Assembly: GCF_051521495.1 (NCBI RefSeq)
Contig: NZ_CP150355.1
Location: 558,001-622,000, forward strand
Direction of reading: 5' to 3'
DNA length: 64,000 nucleotides
Source of the DNA: Sorangium sp051521495
GTDB taxonomy: Bacteria; Myxococcota_A; Polyangia; Polyangiales; Polyangiaceae
Each line of letters starts with the position of its first letter. The stretch's first letter is position 1. Shown piece by piece: positions 33,284-43,863 of this stretch. The notes under the pieces were generated by a model. The model worked only from the letters and a program-made list of their open reading frames with translations, had not been told where the DNA came from and ran no database searches. The position numbers were made by a program, and so were the translations under genes.

Positions 33284-34969
33284 ATGAGCGCTCCCAGTGA
33301 TCCCAATGGTTGGCGGAAATATCGCCCGATTGCCGAGATTGGCAGGGGCGGTATGGCCGACGTATGCCTCGCGGTCGCCCAGGGACCCGTGGGATTCAAC
33401 AAGCTCGTCGTGCTGAAGCGGGTGCGGCCCGAGCTCGTGGAGGACGCCGACATCCTCGCCATGTTCCTCGACGAGGCGCGCCTCGCGGCCCGGTTGAATC
33501 ACCCGAACGTGGTGCAGACCTACGAGGTCGGCGACGAGGGGGCGCGCTTCTTCATCGCCATGGAGTACCTCGACGGCCAGCCGCTCGGCAGCGTTCGCTC
33601 CCGCATGGGGCACGACAAGGTGCCACTCCCGCTTCAGGTGCGTGTCCTGTGCGACGCGCTCGCCGGGCTCCATTACGCGCACAACCTGCGCGATTTCGAC
33701 GGGACGCCGATCCACGTGGTGCACCGCGACGTGAGCCCGCAGAACATCTTCGTCACCTACGACGGCGTGATCAAGGTGGTCGACTTCGGGATCGCCAAGG
33801 CGGCCGACTCGCTGACGGAGACGCGCACCGGGACGCTCAAGGGGAAGGTGTCGTATATGTCGCCGGAGCAGGCGCGCGGAGAGCGCGTCGACCGCCGCTC
33901 CGACGTCTTTTCGGTGGGTGTGATCCTCTGGGAGGCGATCGCCCGGAGGCGCATGTGGAAGGGCTTCAACGACCTCGCGATCCTCGGACGCCTCGCCATC
34001 GGCGAGCTCCCGCGCCTCAGGGAGGAGGCGTCCAAGATCGATGTCGACCCCGAGATCGAGCGGATCTGCCAGAGGGCGCTCGCGCCCGCGATCGAGGATC
34101 GCTATGCCACGGCGGCGGAGCTCCAGGCGGATCTCGAGCGCTGGCTCGGCGAGCGCCACCGCGGCATGACCGCCCGAGAGGCAGGCGAGATCGTGGCCAG
34201 TCAGTTCGCGGACGACCGGGCGCGGATCAAGCGAGTCGTGGAGGAGCAGCTGCGCGGTGTGCGCTGGACCGGGAGCTTTCCGAGGGTCACGCTGACGCCC
34301 GATTTGCCGAAGCTGAGCACAGCTCCGATATCGATGACGCCGACCCTGACCGCGCCCGCGGCGGTCAGCGCCTCCTCGGACGGGAGCTCGATGCTGCCCT
34401 CGGTGAGCATGACCGGGGCGAAGGAGCGCGCCGCGCGCCCGAACCGCGCGATATTCGTGATTACGGCCACCTTCCTCGCCATCGGGGGCACCGTGAGCGT
34501 CGGCGTGTTGCGCGCGCAGCCATGGAGGATCGCGGCGGGCGATCACGGCCAGGCGCAGGTCGCCGCGCCGCCTGCGGCGGAGCCCTCTCCAAAGCAGGAA
34601 GAGGCCATCCACCTCGTCGTCCGCGTCTCGCCGGCCGACGCGAGAGTCTCCATCGACGGATCGCCGGTGTCGATCGGCGCCTACGAGGGTCGCCTCGCCA
34701 GGGATGGCCGCGTGCACGTCGTCCGCGCCGAGGCGCACGGCTTCCTCGAGCAGGAAGAGAAGGTCACGGCGAGCAACGATCTCTTCTTGAGCCTCGCCCT
34801 GAAGAGCGCGCCGGAAGCGCAGCCAGGGAGACCCGCGCCCCTCGGTCGGAGCGCTCCGGCGAGCGTCGCCACGGCGCCGCCGACCCGCGCCGCCGCGCCG
34901 CCGTCACCGCCCTCTGCCGAGCAGAAGCCGAGGCGCGGGATCGATCTGGAGAGCCCGTACGCCCGATGA
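33284..34969 (+). CDS. membrane Ser/Thr protein kinase with PEGA domain
   Basis: Eukaryotic-like kinase of 561 residues. The kinase domain spans about 12-275: GRGGMADV glycine loop, LVVLKRVR (ATP Lys), HRDVSPQNIF catalytic loop (Ser where most kinases have Lys), DFGIAKA and MSPEQARGE. A low-complexity linker, one transmembrane helix (about 389-410) and an extracytoplasmic PEGA domain (about 445-520) follow, then a Pro/Ala tail. The PEGA domain may contact the envelope and relay a signal inward. The last base pairs overlap the next gene (ATGA), so the two are translationally coupled. It is closely related in layout to the kinase at 41903. Confidence 0.9.
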   Translation: MSAPSDPNGWRKYRPIAEIGRGGMADVCLAVAQGPVGFNKLVVLKRVRPELVEDADILAMFLDEARLAARLNHPNVVQTYEVGDEGARFFIAMEYLDGQPLGSVRSRMGHDKVPLPLQVRVLCDALAGLHYAHNLRDFDGTPIHVVHRDVSPQNIFVTYDGVIKVVDFGIAKAADSLTETRTGTLKGKVSYMSPEQARGERVDRRSDVFSVGVILWEAIARRRMWKGFNDLAILGRLAIGELPRLREEASKIDVDPEIERICQRALAPAIEDRYATAAELQADLERWLGERHRGMTAREAGEIVASQFADDRARIKRVVEEQLRGVRWTGSFPRVTLTPDLPKLSTAPISMTPTLTAPAAVSASSDGSSMLPSVSMTGAKERAARPNRAIFVITATFLAIGGTVSVGVLRAQPWRIAAGDHGQAQVAAPPAAEPSPKQEEAIHLVVRVSPADARVSIDGSPVSIGAYEGRLARDGRVHVVRAEAHGFLEQEEKVTASNDLFLSLALKSAPEAQPGRPAPLGRSAPASVATAPPTRAAAPPSPPSAEQKPRRGIDLESPYAR

Positions 34970-35964
34970 CGATCTCAAGAGCGCTCGCCCTCTGCGCCGC
35001 GATCCTGCTCAGCGCCCCGCTCGGCGCGCTCGCCCAGCCTGCCGGGAAGACCGAGGAGGCCGACGACCGCTTCCGGCGAGGCGTCCAGCTCTACAACGAG
35101 GCTGATTATGGCGCCGCCCTCACCGAGTTTCGCCGCGCCTACGAGCTCGCTCCCGCCTATCAGGTGCTCTACAACGTCGCGGGTACGTGTTATCAGCTCA
35201 AGGATTACGCCTGCGCGCTGCGCGCCTTCGAGCGGTACCTCGCCGACGGTGGCGCGCAGATCCCGGGCGGCCGGCGGGCCGAGGTCGAGCGGGACGTCGC
35301 CGTCCTGCGGAGCCGCGTCGCGACGGTGGAGATCTCGACATCGACGCCGGACGTCGAGATCTCCGTGGACGACGTGCCGGCAGGCAAGACGCCGTTCCCC
35401 GAGCCCCTGCTGATGAGCGCGGGGCGCCGCCGCATCGTCGCGGAGGCGCCGGGACGGCCGGCCGTCATGAGGGTCGTCGATGTGGCTGGTGGCGATCACG
35501 TCCAGCTCAAGATCGAGCTCCCCGTGGCGCGAGCTCCAGAGGGCCCCGGCGAGGGCGCGGGCCGCGCGCCGGCGCCCTCGTCGGCGGGCGCCCCGATGGA
35601 CCGCGCGCCTCGCCCGCAGCGGAGCGCGCCCGTGCCCGTGTTCCCCTGGATCGCGACCGGCGCGCTCGCCGTGGGCGCGGCCGCCGCGGGGGTCCTCGCG
35701 CTCGGCGCTTCCGGTGACCTCGATGCCGAGCTCGAGCGGTATCCCGGCGACGCCCGCGCCATCAAGCGAGCGCGGACGAGGACCGCGGCGCTCGCGCTCA
35801 CCGCCGACCTGGTCGCGGGCGCCGCCGTGCTCGCCGGCGGCATCTCGCTCTACGTCACCGTCGCTGGTGGAGGCCCGGAGCGCGGCGACGGAGATCGCGC
35901 GTCGTCTCCCGCGGTGAGGCTCGTGGCCGCGCCGGCGTCTCTCCAGCTCGTAGGGTCCTTCTAG
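34966..35964 (+). CDS. TPR/PEGA envelope protein coupled to the kinase
   Basis: 332-residue exported protein. The signal peptide (LALCAAILLSAPLGALAQ) is followed by TPR-like helices (RRGVQLYNEADYGAALTEF and YQLKDYACALRAFERYL, about 35-105), a PEGA domain (about 120-185), a Pro/Ala linker and two hydrophobic helices near the C-terminus (about 222-242 and 268-295). Its ATG overlaps the stop of the upstream kinase by ATGA. The shared PEGA domain and tight coupling suggest it works with that kinase in the periplasm or envelope, as an accessory sensor or substrate; this is inferred from context. Confidence 0.82.
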   Translation: MTISRALALCAAILLSAPLGALAQPAGKTEEADDRFRRGVQLYNEADYGAALTEFRRAYELAPAYQVLYNVAGTCYQLKDYACALRAFERYLADGGAQIPGGRRAEVERDVAVLRSRVATVEISTSTPDVEISVDDVPAGKTPFPEPLLMSAGRRRIVAEAPGRPAVMRVVDVAGGDHVQLKIELPVARAPEGPGEGAGRAPAPSSAGAPMDRAPRPQRSAPVPVFPWIATGALAVGAAAAGVLALGASGDLDAELERYPGDARAIKRARTRTAALALTADLVAGAAVLAGGISLYVTVAGGGPERGDGDRASSPAVRLVAAPASLQLVGSF

Positions 35965-36139
35965 CACCGACGCAGAGCGTCGCAGGGTCGCGACGGTCAA
36001 AACGCTTGCATCCAGGGCGCTGGAGCTGCATTGATCCGAGCGAGCGCCGCGGTCATGGGGCATCTCCCGTGCGACGGTGGGACAAGGTGGTCAATCGCCC
36101 GCGCAGCTCGCGAGTCGAGAACGAGATGGGAGACACCAG

Positions 36140-37093
36140 GTGAGCACGACCAAAGCGGCTCTCGGGACCCTGTTCCTCATGCTCTCCCTGGCCGCGCCTG
36201 CGCTCGGGCAGGAGGCGCCGCGGCAGCCCATCACGGACAAGACGAAGGAGCGTTGGGCGAAGAGCCAGGGAGGTCGTTTCGGATTCGAGATCGACGTCCT
36301 CAGCTCGTCGTACCAGCAGGAGCTCGCGGCGGCGGGCGCGGGCGACGATGAGGCCACGGCCGTGGAGTCCTCGCGGCTCGGCATCGCGATCACGGCCGCC
36401 GTGCAGTACAAGCTCTTCGCGGGTCTCCACCTCGATGCGGAGATCCCGTTCGCCTACGGCGATGTCTCGGGCCCCCAGTCCACAGACCTGTTCGGCAGGC
36501 GGTTCACGAGCAGCGGAGACTACACCAAGTTCTTCATCAGCAATCCCACGTTCGGCCTCCACTACGCCGGCAATGTGCTGCCCAACCTCGCGCTCTTCGG
36601 CGGAATGAGCTTGACGATCCCGCTCCACCCGCACCCGGGCACGGGCCTCGAGGTCGCGTCGGTGGCGAACTTCCCCGCGCGCGCTTACTTCGATGCGCAG
36701 CGCATGCTGCTCGCGCACTGGGCGTTCCGGGCGCGCGTCGGGACCGAGATCCACTTCGGCAAGGTCCTATTCCTCACCCACGATCTCGCGAGTCAGGTCT
36801 TCTTTCCGACCCGGGACGGGGAGGACACCAAGACCGTGATCGAGCAGGGCAACGAGATCGAGTTCCGCCCGTTCGGCAACTTCGGCATCGGCATGCGCCT
36901 TCAGGCGGCGTTCCCTCTCTCCTCGTCCAACTCCGCCCAGCTGGCGGCGGAGCCGTTCGTCGGCTGGGAGCCGCTCGTGAAGGGCACCTTCACCCGCGTC
37001 GGCGCGTTGATCGCGCTCGACGACGACCTCGGCTTCGGCCTCGATCAGGGCAAGGTCGCCACCATCCGCGTCGCCCTGGGCAGCAAATGGTAG
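36140..37093 (+). CDS. putative outer-membrane beta-barrel protein
   Basis: 317-residue exported protein. The signal peptide (LGTLFLMLSLAAPALGQ) is cleaved near residue 25. The rest is rich in alternating hydrophobic/polar strands with aromatic girdle residues and ends in IRVALGSKW, so an outer-membrane barrel is likely. No family was recognised. The start is the GTG at 36140, preceded by GGGAGA at good spacing; an ATG 21 codons upstream would bury the signal peptide. It is followed after 43 bp by the thioesterase gene. Confidence 0.7.
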   Translation: MSTTKAALGTLFLMLSLAAPALGQEAPRQPITDKTKERWAKSQGGRFGFEIDVLSSSYQQELAAAGAGDDEATAVESSRLGIAITAAVQYKLFAGLHLDAEIPFAYGDVSGPQSTDLFGRRFTSSGDYTKFFISNPTFGLHYAGNVLPNLALFGGMSLTIPLHPHPGTGLEVASVANFPARAYFDAQRMLLAHWAFRARVGTEIHFGKVLFLTHDLASQVFFPTRDGEDTKTVIEQGNEIEFRPFGNFGIGMRLQAAFPLSSSNSAQLAAEPFVGWEPLVKGTFTRVGALIALDDDLGFGLDQGKVATIRVALGSKW

Positions 37094-37136
37094 GGAGCGA
37101 GCGCGGCAGGGGTGAGCTACCCTGAGCGCCTCAACG

Positions 37137-37907
37137 ATGATCACCAGCGCAATCCGCGATCCCTGGGTCGGCGTGCCGCGGCCGAACCCTGCTGCCAGGC
37201 TCCGCCTCTTCTGCGTCCCCTATGCGGGCGGCGGCTCGTCGATCTTCAGCGCCTGGTGGCGCGAGCTCCCCGCGCACACGGAGCTCTGCGCGGTCAGGCT
37301 CCCGGGCCGGGAGGCGCGCCTGAGCGAGCCGCCGTTCGAGCGCCTCACCCCGCTCGTCCAGGCGCTCGCGACCGCGATCGAGCCATGGCTCACAAAGCCA
37401 TTCGCCCTGTACGGCCACAGCCTCGGCTCGCTGGTGTGCTTCGAGCTCGCCCGCGAGCTCCGCCGCCGGGGCGCTCCCCTGCCGCGCCACCTCCTCGTCT
37501 CGGGCCGGCGCCCGCCTCACGTCCCCGTCCCTGATCCGTTCCACGACCTTCCCGAGCCCGAGCTTCTCGAGCGGCTCCGCCGGATGGGGGGCACGCCCGA
37601 GGAGGTGCTGCGCGAGCCGGAGCTCCTGGCGCTCTTCCTGCCTGTCCTGCGCGCGGACTTCGCGGTCAACGAGGTCGAGCCGTTCGTCCCTGAGGCCCCG
37701 CTCGAGTGCCCGATCTCCGCGTTCGGGGGCGTCGACGACGACCGTGCGAGCCCCGTCGAGCTCGAAGGCTGGCGCCATCACACGCGCGGGGCCTTCCGGG
37801 TCGAGATGTTCCCCGGTGGACACTTCTTCCTGCGGAGCGCCCGGGAGCCGTTCCTGCGTTCGATCTCGGCCGTCCTCGATCACGTCGAGCGCGGGCTCCC
37901 CGCGTGA
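37137..37907 (+). CDS. type II thioesterase
   Basis: Stand-alone alpha/beta-hydrolase of 256 residues that removes stalled or wrong acyl groups from carrier proteins of NRPS/PKS lines (editing thioesterase). Typical features: FCVPYAGGGSSIF near 23, the nucleophile Ser in YGHSLGSLV near 97, an Asp in GGVDDDRAS near 200 and the His in FPGGHFFL near 232. It is not part of the NRPS-PKS gene cluster, 16 kb away, and has no synthase neighbour here. It could serve that assembly line or others in the genome. Confidence 0.88.
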   Translation: MITSAIRDPWVGVPRPNPAARLRLFCVPYAGGGSSIFSAWWRELPAHTELCAVRLPGREARLSEPPFERLTPLVQALATAIEPWLTKPFALYGHSLGSLVCFELARELRRRGAPLPRHLLVSGRRPPHVPVPDPFHDLPEPELLERLRRMGGTPEEVLREPELLALFLPVLRADFAVNEVEPFVPEAPLECPISAFGGVDDDRASPVELEGWRHHTRGAFRVEMFPGGHFFLRSAREPFLRSISAVLDHVERGLPA

Positions 37908-38007
37908 CGGACGGCGCTGGGTGGGTGTTGAGCCCGGGGCCGGAGCCATGCAAAGAAGGAGGCACCCGCAGCCTCTCTGTCTCTCTGCTTCCCCGGAGAC
38001 CCGAACG

Positions 38008-39654
<1,647 letters not shown>

Positions 39655-40059
39655 GCTCCGAGCGCTGCACGGCGGTCACGGCCAGCTCTCCATCCATCGT
39701 CAGGCGCGGCCGCGGATCGACGCCGCCGAGCCTTCTCCCCTCTTCTCTTCTACACCTCTTCTACACCTCTTCTACACCTCTGGCCTGACGTGCGAGCGGG
39801 CGAGCCGTAGCGAGGGAGCGCGCAGGACGACCGCGACATCCGATCACGTCTTCAGACAGGCCGTGAGGCCCCACGGCTCGTCTTCGCGCGACGCCGCTTG
39901 CGATCTGCTGGGGACACCTGGGTCGCCGCCTGCGGCAAAACGTCACATTCGAGGCGTCTTTGCTCCTGTTTAGCCTGGTATTGCCTTCACGAGCTCGCCA
40001 GGGGCCGTGATCCGCTGAGGCACGGTCCCTGCTTGAGGTCCTTGTGGAAGGAGCTGAGC
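39655..40059. other. 405-bp intergenic region
   Basis: No recognisable gene. It contains an 11-bp tandem repeat (39748-39780). Confidence 0.5.
39748..39780. repeat. 11-bp tandem repeat x3
   Basis: TTCTACACCTC three times in a row (39748, 39759, 39770), about 95 bp after the fumarase stop. It is pyrimidine-rich on this strand and perfect. Confidence 0.92.
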
Positions 40060-40374
40060 ATGACAGTTCGATCGGATCGCACGGTGTCTCATGGCCACGC
40101 TGACGCTGGGCACCACCGTCTCGAGGATCGGCACGGTGGTCCCGACGGGGCGCGCCATCATCAGGAGGAGGAGCGCCTGGAGCGGCTGGTGCGCGCCGCG
40201 CAGGAGGTTGCCGGCCAAGCAGAGCCTAAAAAGCGCGAGAAGCGCGGCGATGCCGGCCAGGAGCGGCGGTCCGGCGACAGCGGCGTCAAGTCGCGGCCGG
40301 CGCCGAGGAATCCGAGCATCGCCGACCTCGAGCGCGCGGACAACGAGGGGATGCTTCCTCCGGGGGAGACGTGA
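40060..40374 (+). CDS. small hydrophilic protein, unknown function
   Basis: 104-residue, highly charged protein with a His-rich N-terminal third (HGHADAGHHRLEDRHGG, about 10-26; HHQEEERLERL next) and a short coiled-coil-like stretch (about 32-50). No family recognised. Support for it being real: a strong Shine-Dalgarno (AAGGAG) eight bases before the ATG, and a stop codon overlapping the start of the hydrolase gene (TGATG). The His cluster could bind metal, but no known motif is formed. Confidence 0.6.
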   Translation: MTVRSDRTVSHGHADAGHHRLEDRHGGPDGARHHQEEERLERLVRAAQEVAGQAEPKKREKRGDAGQERRSGDSGVKSRPAPRNPSIADLERADNEGMLPPGET

Positions 40375-41315
40375 TGAGCGCACGCGCGATGAGCCTCGAT
40401 GGGCTCGTCGATCGGCTCGTGCCGAGCGCGCTCCGCCCCGCGGAGCGCGCGCCTCTCGCCCCTGCGCTCGACGCGGAGGTACGGCACGTGGACACGTGGA
40501 GCGCGGGGCGCCTCGCCTATTACCTGGACACCCGCGCTGCTGGGCGCCCCGTGGTGCTCGTGCACGGCGTCGACGCGGCCGCCTCGTCCAGGGAGATGGC
40601 GCCCCTGTTCGATGCGCTCCGCGGCGAGCGGCCGGTCTATGCGCTCGATCTTCCTGGTTTCGGCCTCTCGGAGCGAGCGGACCGCGTGTACGATCGCGAG
40701 CTCTACCGCGCGGCCGTACGCCGGTTCCTCACGGACGTGGTCCGCGCGCCGGGCGGCGCCGACGTCATCGCGCTTTCCCTCTCGTCGGAGTTCGCCGCCG
40801 CCGTCGCCTGCGAGGAGATGAGCCTCGTTCACACGCTCGTGCTCGTCTCCCCGACGGGGCTCGGCCGTGAGCCGCCTGGGGCGAGCTCGATCCTCCGGTC
40901 GGTCTCGCGCGTCCCTCATGTCGCGGAGGCGCTCTTTCGCGTCTTGGCCTCGCCGCCCAGCATTCGCTGGTTCCTGAAGAAGAGCTTCGTCGGCGCGCCG
41001 GATCCAGGCCTCGTCGACTATGCCATCAGGGCATCGAAGCAGCCTTTCGCCCATCGGGCGCCGCTCGCGTTCATCGCCGGCGCCCTGTTCACGGAGGACG
41101 CCTTCCTGCGCCTCTATTCGCGCCTGCCCGTCCCAACACTGATCCTCCACGATCGAGACCCCTATTCGCGCTTCGACCGCCTCGCCGAGCTCACGCAGCA
41201 GAACCCGCGCGTGGAGGTCACCCGCATCGCGCCGACGCTGGGTCTCCCGCACTTCGAGCAGCTCGACGCCACGCTCGCGGTCGTGCGCAGGTTTTGGGCG
41301 CAGGACCCTTGGTAG
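40374..41315 (+). CDS. alpha/beta-hydrolase with atypical nucleophile elbow
   Basis: 313-residue alpha/beta-hydrolase-fold protein, substrate unknown. The oxyanion segment VLVHGVDAAAS is near 60 and the strand LDLPGFGLSE near 90. The nucleophile elbow reads ALSLSSEF near 126 instead of GxSxG, so both glycines are replaced. The acid is probably Asp in LHDRDPYSRF near 257 and the His is in LPHFEQ near 293. The start overlaps the stop of the small upstream gene by one base (TGATG) with GGGGGAG upstream, so the pair is translationally coupled. Confidence 0.8.
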   Translation: MSARAMSLDGLVDRLVPSALRPAERAPLAPALDAEVRHVDTWSAGRLAYYLDTRAAGRPVVLVHGVDAAASSREMAPLFDALRGERPVYALDLPGFGLSERADRVYDRELYRAAVRRFLTDVVRAPGGADVIALSLSSEFAAAVACEEMSLVHTLVLVSPTGLGREPPGASSILRSVSRVPHVAEALFRVLASPPSIRWFLKKSFVGAPDPGLVDYAIRASKQPFAHRAPLAFIAGALFTEDAFLRLYSRLPVPTLILHDRDPYSRFDRLAELTQQNPRVEVTRIAPTLGLPHFEQLDATLAVVRRFWAQDPW

Positions 41316-41902
41316 CTCTCCTCCGCAAAACGACCAGGACAGTCTGGAAGTAGCTCCGCGCAGGGCGGACGTCGGATTCCTGCGGAGCCCCCCGCCTCTG
41401 CAGGGAAGCCGGGGTGACCCGTCCCGTCTCCCGTCTGTCTCCCGTCCTGCGTCGCGCACGACGTCGGATATGTATGCGCCATTACGGACTGGCCCCTTCT
41501 CGGCCTCGGGGCCTGTGCTGCGTTGGCTTCGCGAGACCCCTGGAGGGCGCAAGGATCGACCTGCGACATGCATCCAGTTCCACCGCTCGTGAAGCACTTG
41601 GTGTACAATGGAGCGGTGGCCGGACACCGGGGGTGTCGTCAGGCGCGCCACGGGTGTGTGATCACATGCGTACCGGTTCGATCGGGTCCACTTCGTTAGG
41701 ACCATGACATCTGCGGCCCCGGGCGAAGCCTCCTCGGCCAGCGATTCGGCAATGGAGCGCTGCGCCAAGAGGCCACGATGGGTGCTCAGACGATGGAGCA
41801 ACGCGGCACGCGTCTACAGGGGGCGCGGATTGTTTCCAGGCGTAAAAGTCTTTGCAAACTCCAGTTCAACGGGCTAATTAAGCTCTTATAGCGGGGGATG
41901 TC
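41316..41902. other. 587-bp intergenic region
   Basis: No recognisable gene on either strand. The last 60 bp are AT-rich and hold the candidate promoter for the downstream kinase. Confidence 0.55.
41852..41880 (+). promoter_or_regulatory. candidate sigma70-type promoter of the kinase gene
   Basis: TTGCAA (41852-41857), 17-bp spacer, TAATTA (41875-41880), in the most AT-rich stretch of the gap and 22 bp before the GTG start. A GGGGGA ribosome binding site lies between. Confidence 0.55.
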
Positions 41903-43522
41903 GTGAATGCAGGCGGCCAAACCATCTCTTCGACCCAGCAAGCGAGCAACAGCTTGCTGGGTCGATACCGCCTGATTGCAAAATTGGGCCGCGGTGGGAT
42001 GGCGGATGTCTTCCTCGCTGTCTCCCGCGGGCCCGGGTCGTTCAACAAGCTCGTTGTTGTGAAGTGTCTCCGCGTCGGGATGGCGGACGACCCGCGCTAC
42101 GTCCTGATGTTCCTGGACGAGGCCAAGCTCTCGGCCCGGCTCAATCACCCCAACGTCGTTCAGACCTACGAGATCGGGGGCGAGAGCGGCGGGTACTTCA
42201 TCGTGATGGAGTACCTCGAAGGCCAGCCGCTCAAGGACATCGTGAGGGCGGTGGTGAGCGGCTGTCGCGGCGCCGCGAGCTTCACGCGGGCGGCGTGGGT
42301 CAGGATCATCGCCGAGGCGCTGCGCGGGTTGCACTACGCGCATGAGCTCACGGACTTCGACGGCGGTCTGCTCGGCATCGTGCACCGCGACGTCTCGCCG
42401 CACAACATCTTCGTCACGTACGACGGCGCTGTGAAGATCGTCGATTTCGGCGTCGCGAAGGCGTCCCTCAACGCGGCGCACACCGAGAGCGGCACCTTCA
42501 AGGGCAAGATGGCATACGCCGCGCCCGAGCAGGCGATGGCGAGCGCTGACGTCGACCGGCGGGCCGATATCTTCGCGATCGGCATCGTGCTCTGGGAGCT
42601 CCTGGCGATGCGGCGGCTGTTCGACGGCGACCATGTCGCCGTGATGCACCAGCTGCTCACGCGGGACATCCCGCGGCTCTCGACCGTCGTGCCGGACATC
42701 GACCCGGTGCTCGACGAGATCGTGGCGAGGGCTCTTCAGCGGGATCGGGATCGGCGGTTCGCCTCCGCGCAGGAGATGGGCGACGCGCTGGAGAACTACC
42801 TGCGGGCCTCGGGCGAGGACGTCCGCAACGAGCAGCTTGGCGCGCACGTGCTCGAGATGTTCGCGGAGAGCAGGGCCCTCGTGCGCCAGCAGGTCACCGC
42901 GCAGTTCGAGTACCTGACCTCGCTCGACGTCGCGGGCGACATCCAGCGCGCCTCGATGGTCGGGGAGTTCCCCCGCGCCTCGATGGTCATGGGGATGAAC
43001 CGCTCGATGTGGCCCTCCGCGACCGCGGCCGGTTTACCCATCCTCAGCGATCACAGCAGCCCCGCCAACCACCAGCACGAGCCGCCGACCGTCGACCCTG
43101 ACAGCCTGGGCGCGACGGTGGGGCGCGTCTCGCCCTGGCGGCAGCGAGGGTATCTCGCCTCTGCGCTCGGCGTGGTCGCGCTGCTCGCCGCGGGGGCCTT
43201 CGCGATGCTCCGTGAGCGCCCGGTGGAGTCCGTCTCCTTGGAGCGCCCTGCTCCCACCGCTGCGCCGGCCATCGAGTCGAGCCCGCTGAAGGCCAAGGTC
43301 ACGATCAAGAGCGAGCCCGCGGACGCGAACGTGAGCTGGAACGGAACCATGCTCGGCAAGACGCCCCTCAGCGTCGAGCTGCCTCAGGGCATGCAGGTCG
43401 TCGTGGTGTCGAGGGCCGGCTGTGTCGACGTGTCGATCTTCCTGCAGCTCTCCGCGTCGGATGTCGTCGAGCGCACCGTCGCGCTCCGGCGTCAAGACGT
43501 CACCACGATGCCTTCGAAGTAA
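41903..43522 (+). CDS. membrane Ser/Thr protein kinase with PEGA domain
   Basis: Eukaryotic-like kinase of 539 residues, paralogous to the one at 33284. Kinase domain about 20-290: GRGGMADVFL glycine loop, LVVVKCLR (ATP Lys), HRDVSPHNIF (Ser in place of the usual Lys), DFGVAKA, APEQA. A single transmembrane helix (about 416-436) separates it from an extracytoplasmic PEGA domain (about 455-535) containing ANVSWNGTMLGKTPLSVEL. The start is a GTG preceded by GGGGGA. Transcription probably starts at the promoter at 41852-41880 and ends at the hairpin 26 bp past the stop. Confidence 0.9.
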   Translation: MNAGGQTISSTQQASNSLLGRYRLIAKLGRGGMADVFLAVSRGPGSFNKLVVVKCLRVGMADDPRYVLMFLDEAKLSARLNHPNVVQTYEIGGESGGYFIVMEYLEGQPLKDIVRAVVSGCRGAASFTRAAWVRIIAEALRGLHYAHELTDFDGGLLGIVHRDVSPHNIFVTYDGAVKIVDFGVAKASLNAAHTESGTFKGKMAYAAPEQAMASADVDRRADIFAIGIVLWELLAMRRLFDGDHVAVMHQLLTRDIPRLSTVVPDIDPVLDEIVARALQRDRDRRFASAQEMGDALENYLRASGEDVRNEQLGAHVLEMFAESRALVRQQVTAQFEYLTSLDVAGDIQRASMVGEFPRASMVMGMNRSMWPSATAAGLPILSDHSSPANHQHEPPTVDPDSLGATVGRVSPWRQRGYLASALGVVALLAAGAFAMLRERPVESVSLERPAPTAAPAIESSPLKAKVTIKSEPADANVSWNGTMLGKTPLSVELPQGMQVVVVSRAGCVDVSIFLQLSASDVVERTVALRRQDVTTMPSK

Positions 43523-43547
43523 GGGCGCCGAACAGAACCTCCCGTCG

Positions 43548-43651
43548 CCAGGCAGCCGAGGGCGGGCTTATCGCGTCGTTGCTCCTCGTCGCCCTACGTC
43601 CAGTAGGACTCCTCGTCGCGCCTAGCGCTGCACCCGCCCTCGGCTGCCTGG
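43548..43651. terminator. 104-bp hairpin after the kinase gene
   Basis: Perfect 19-bp inverted repeats (43548-43566 and 43633-43651; arm CCAGGCAGCCGAGGGCGGG) flank an interior with a small central hairpin (CCTAC-GTCCA-GTAGG) and two copies of CTCCTCGTCGC. Its interior also shares CGCGTCGTT and GCCTAGCG blocks, in the same order, with the element at 21640. It could terminate the kinase transcript, 26 bp upstream. Confidence 0.65.
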
Positions 43652-43665
43652 ATCGGTGCGGGATT

Positions 43666-43770
43666 CAGGTTCGTGGGATACGGGTACAGCGGCTACGCAG
43701 GCGGGTGAGGCGTACGAAATGCGCCGCAGCGAACCGAACGACACGGATGCGCTCGTAGCGCACGGACCTT
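43666..43770. repeat. dispersed palindromic repeat, copy 2
   Basis: About 105 bp, roughly 87% identical by eye to the reverse complement of 21655-21760, including CAGGTTCGTG, GTGAGGCGTACGAAA and CGTAGCGCACG blocks. It sits 14 bp from the hairpin at 43548-43651. Confidence 0.85.
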
Positions 43771-43863
43771 TCCCCCGCTTGGGACTCAGCGTCTCGCTGG
43801 CTCCGTCCGGCACGGGTCAAGCCAGGATGCGAGAGGGGTGATCGCCAGCGGCGCCTCGCGCGA

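Larger units (their letters stand above)
43523..43863. other. 341-bp intergenic region with palindromic elements
   Basis: Between the kinase and the convergent YkgJ-like gene. It contains the hairpin at 43548-43651 and the dispersed repeat at 43666-43770. Short open frames through the repeat on both strands resemble those through the copy at 21640 and are not considered genes. Confidence 0.65.

Noticed and set aside
43656..43841. Short ORFs through the dispersed repeat, similar to ones at 21.6 kb
   Set aside because: The similarity follows from the shared DNA repeat; frames are open on both strands and no ribosome binding site or conserved start is seen.
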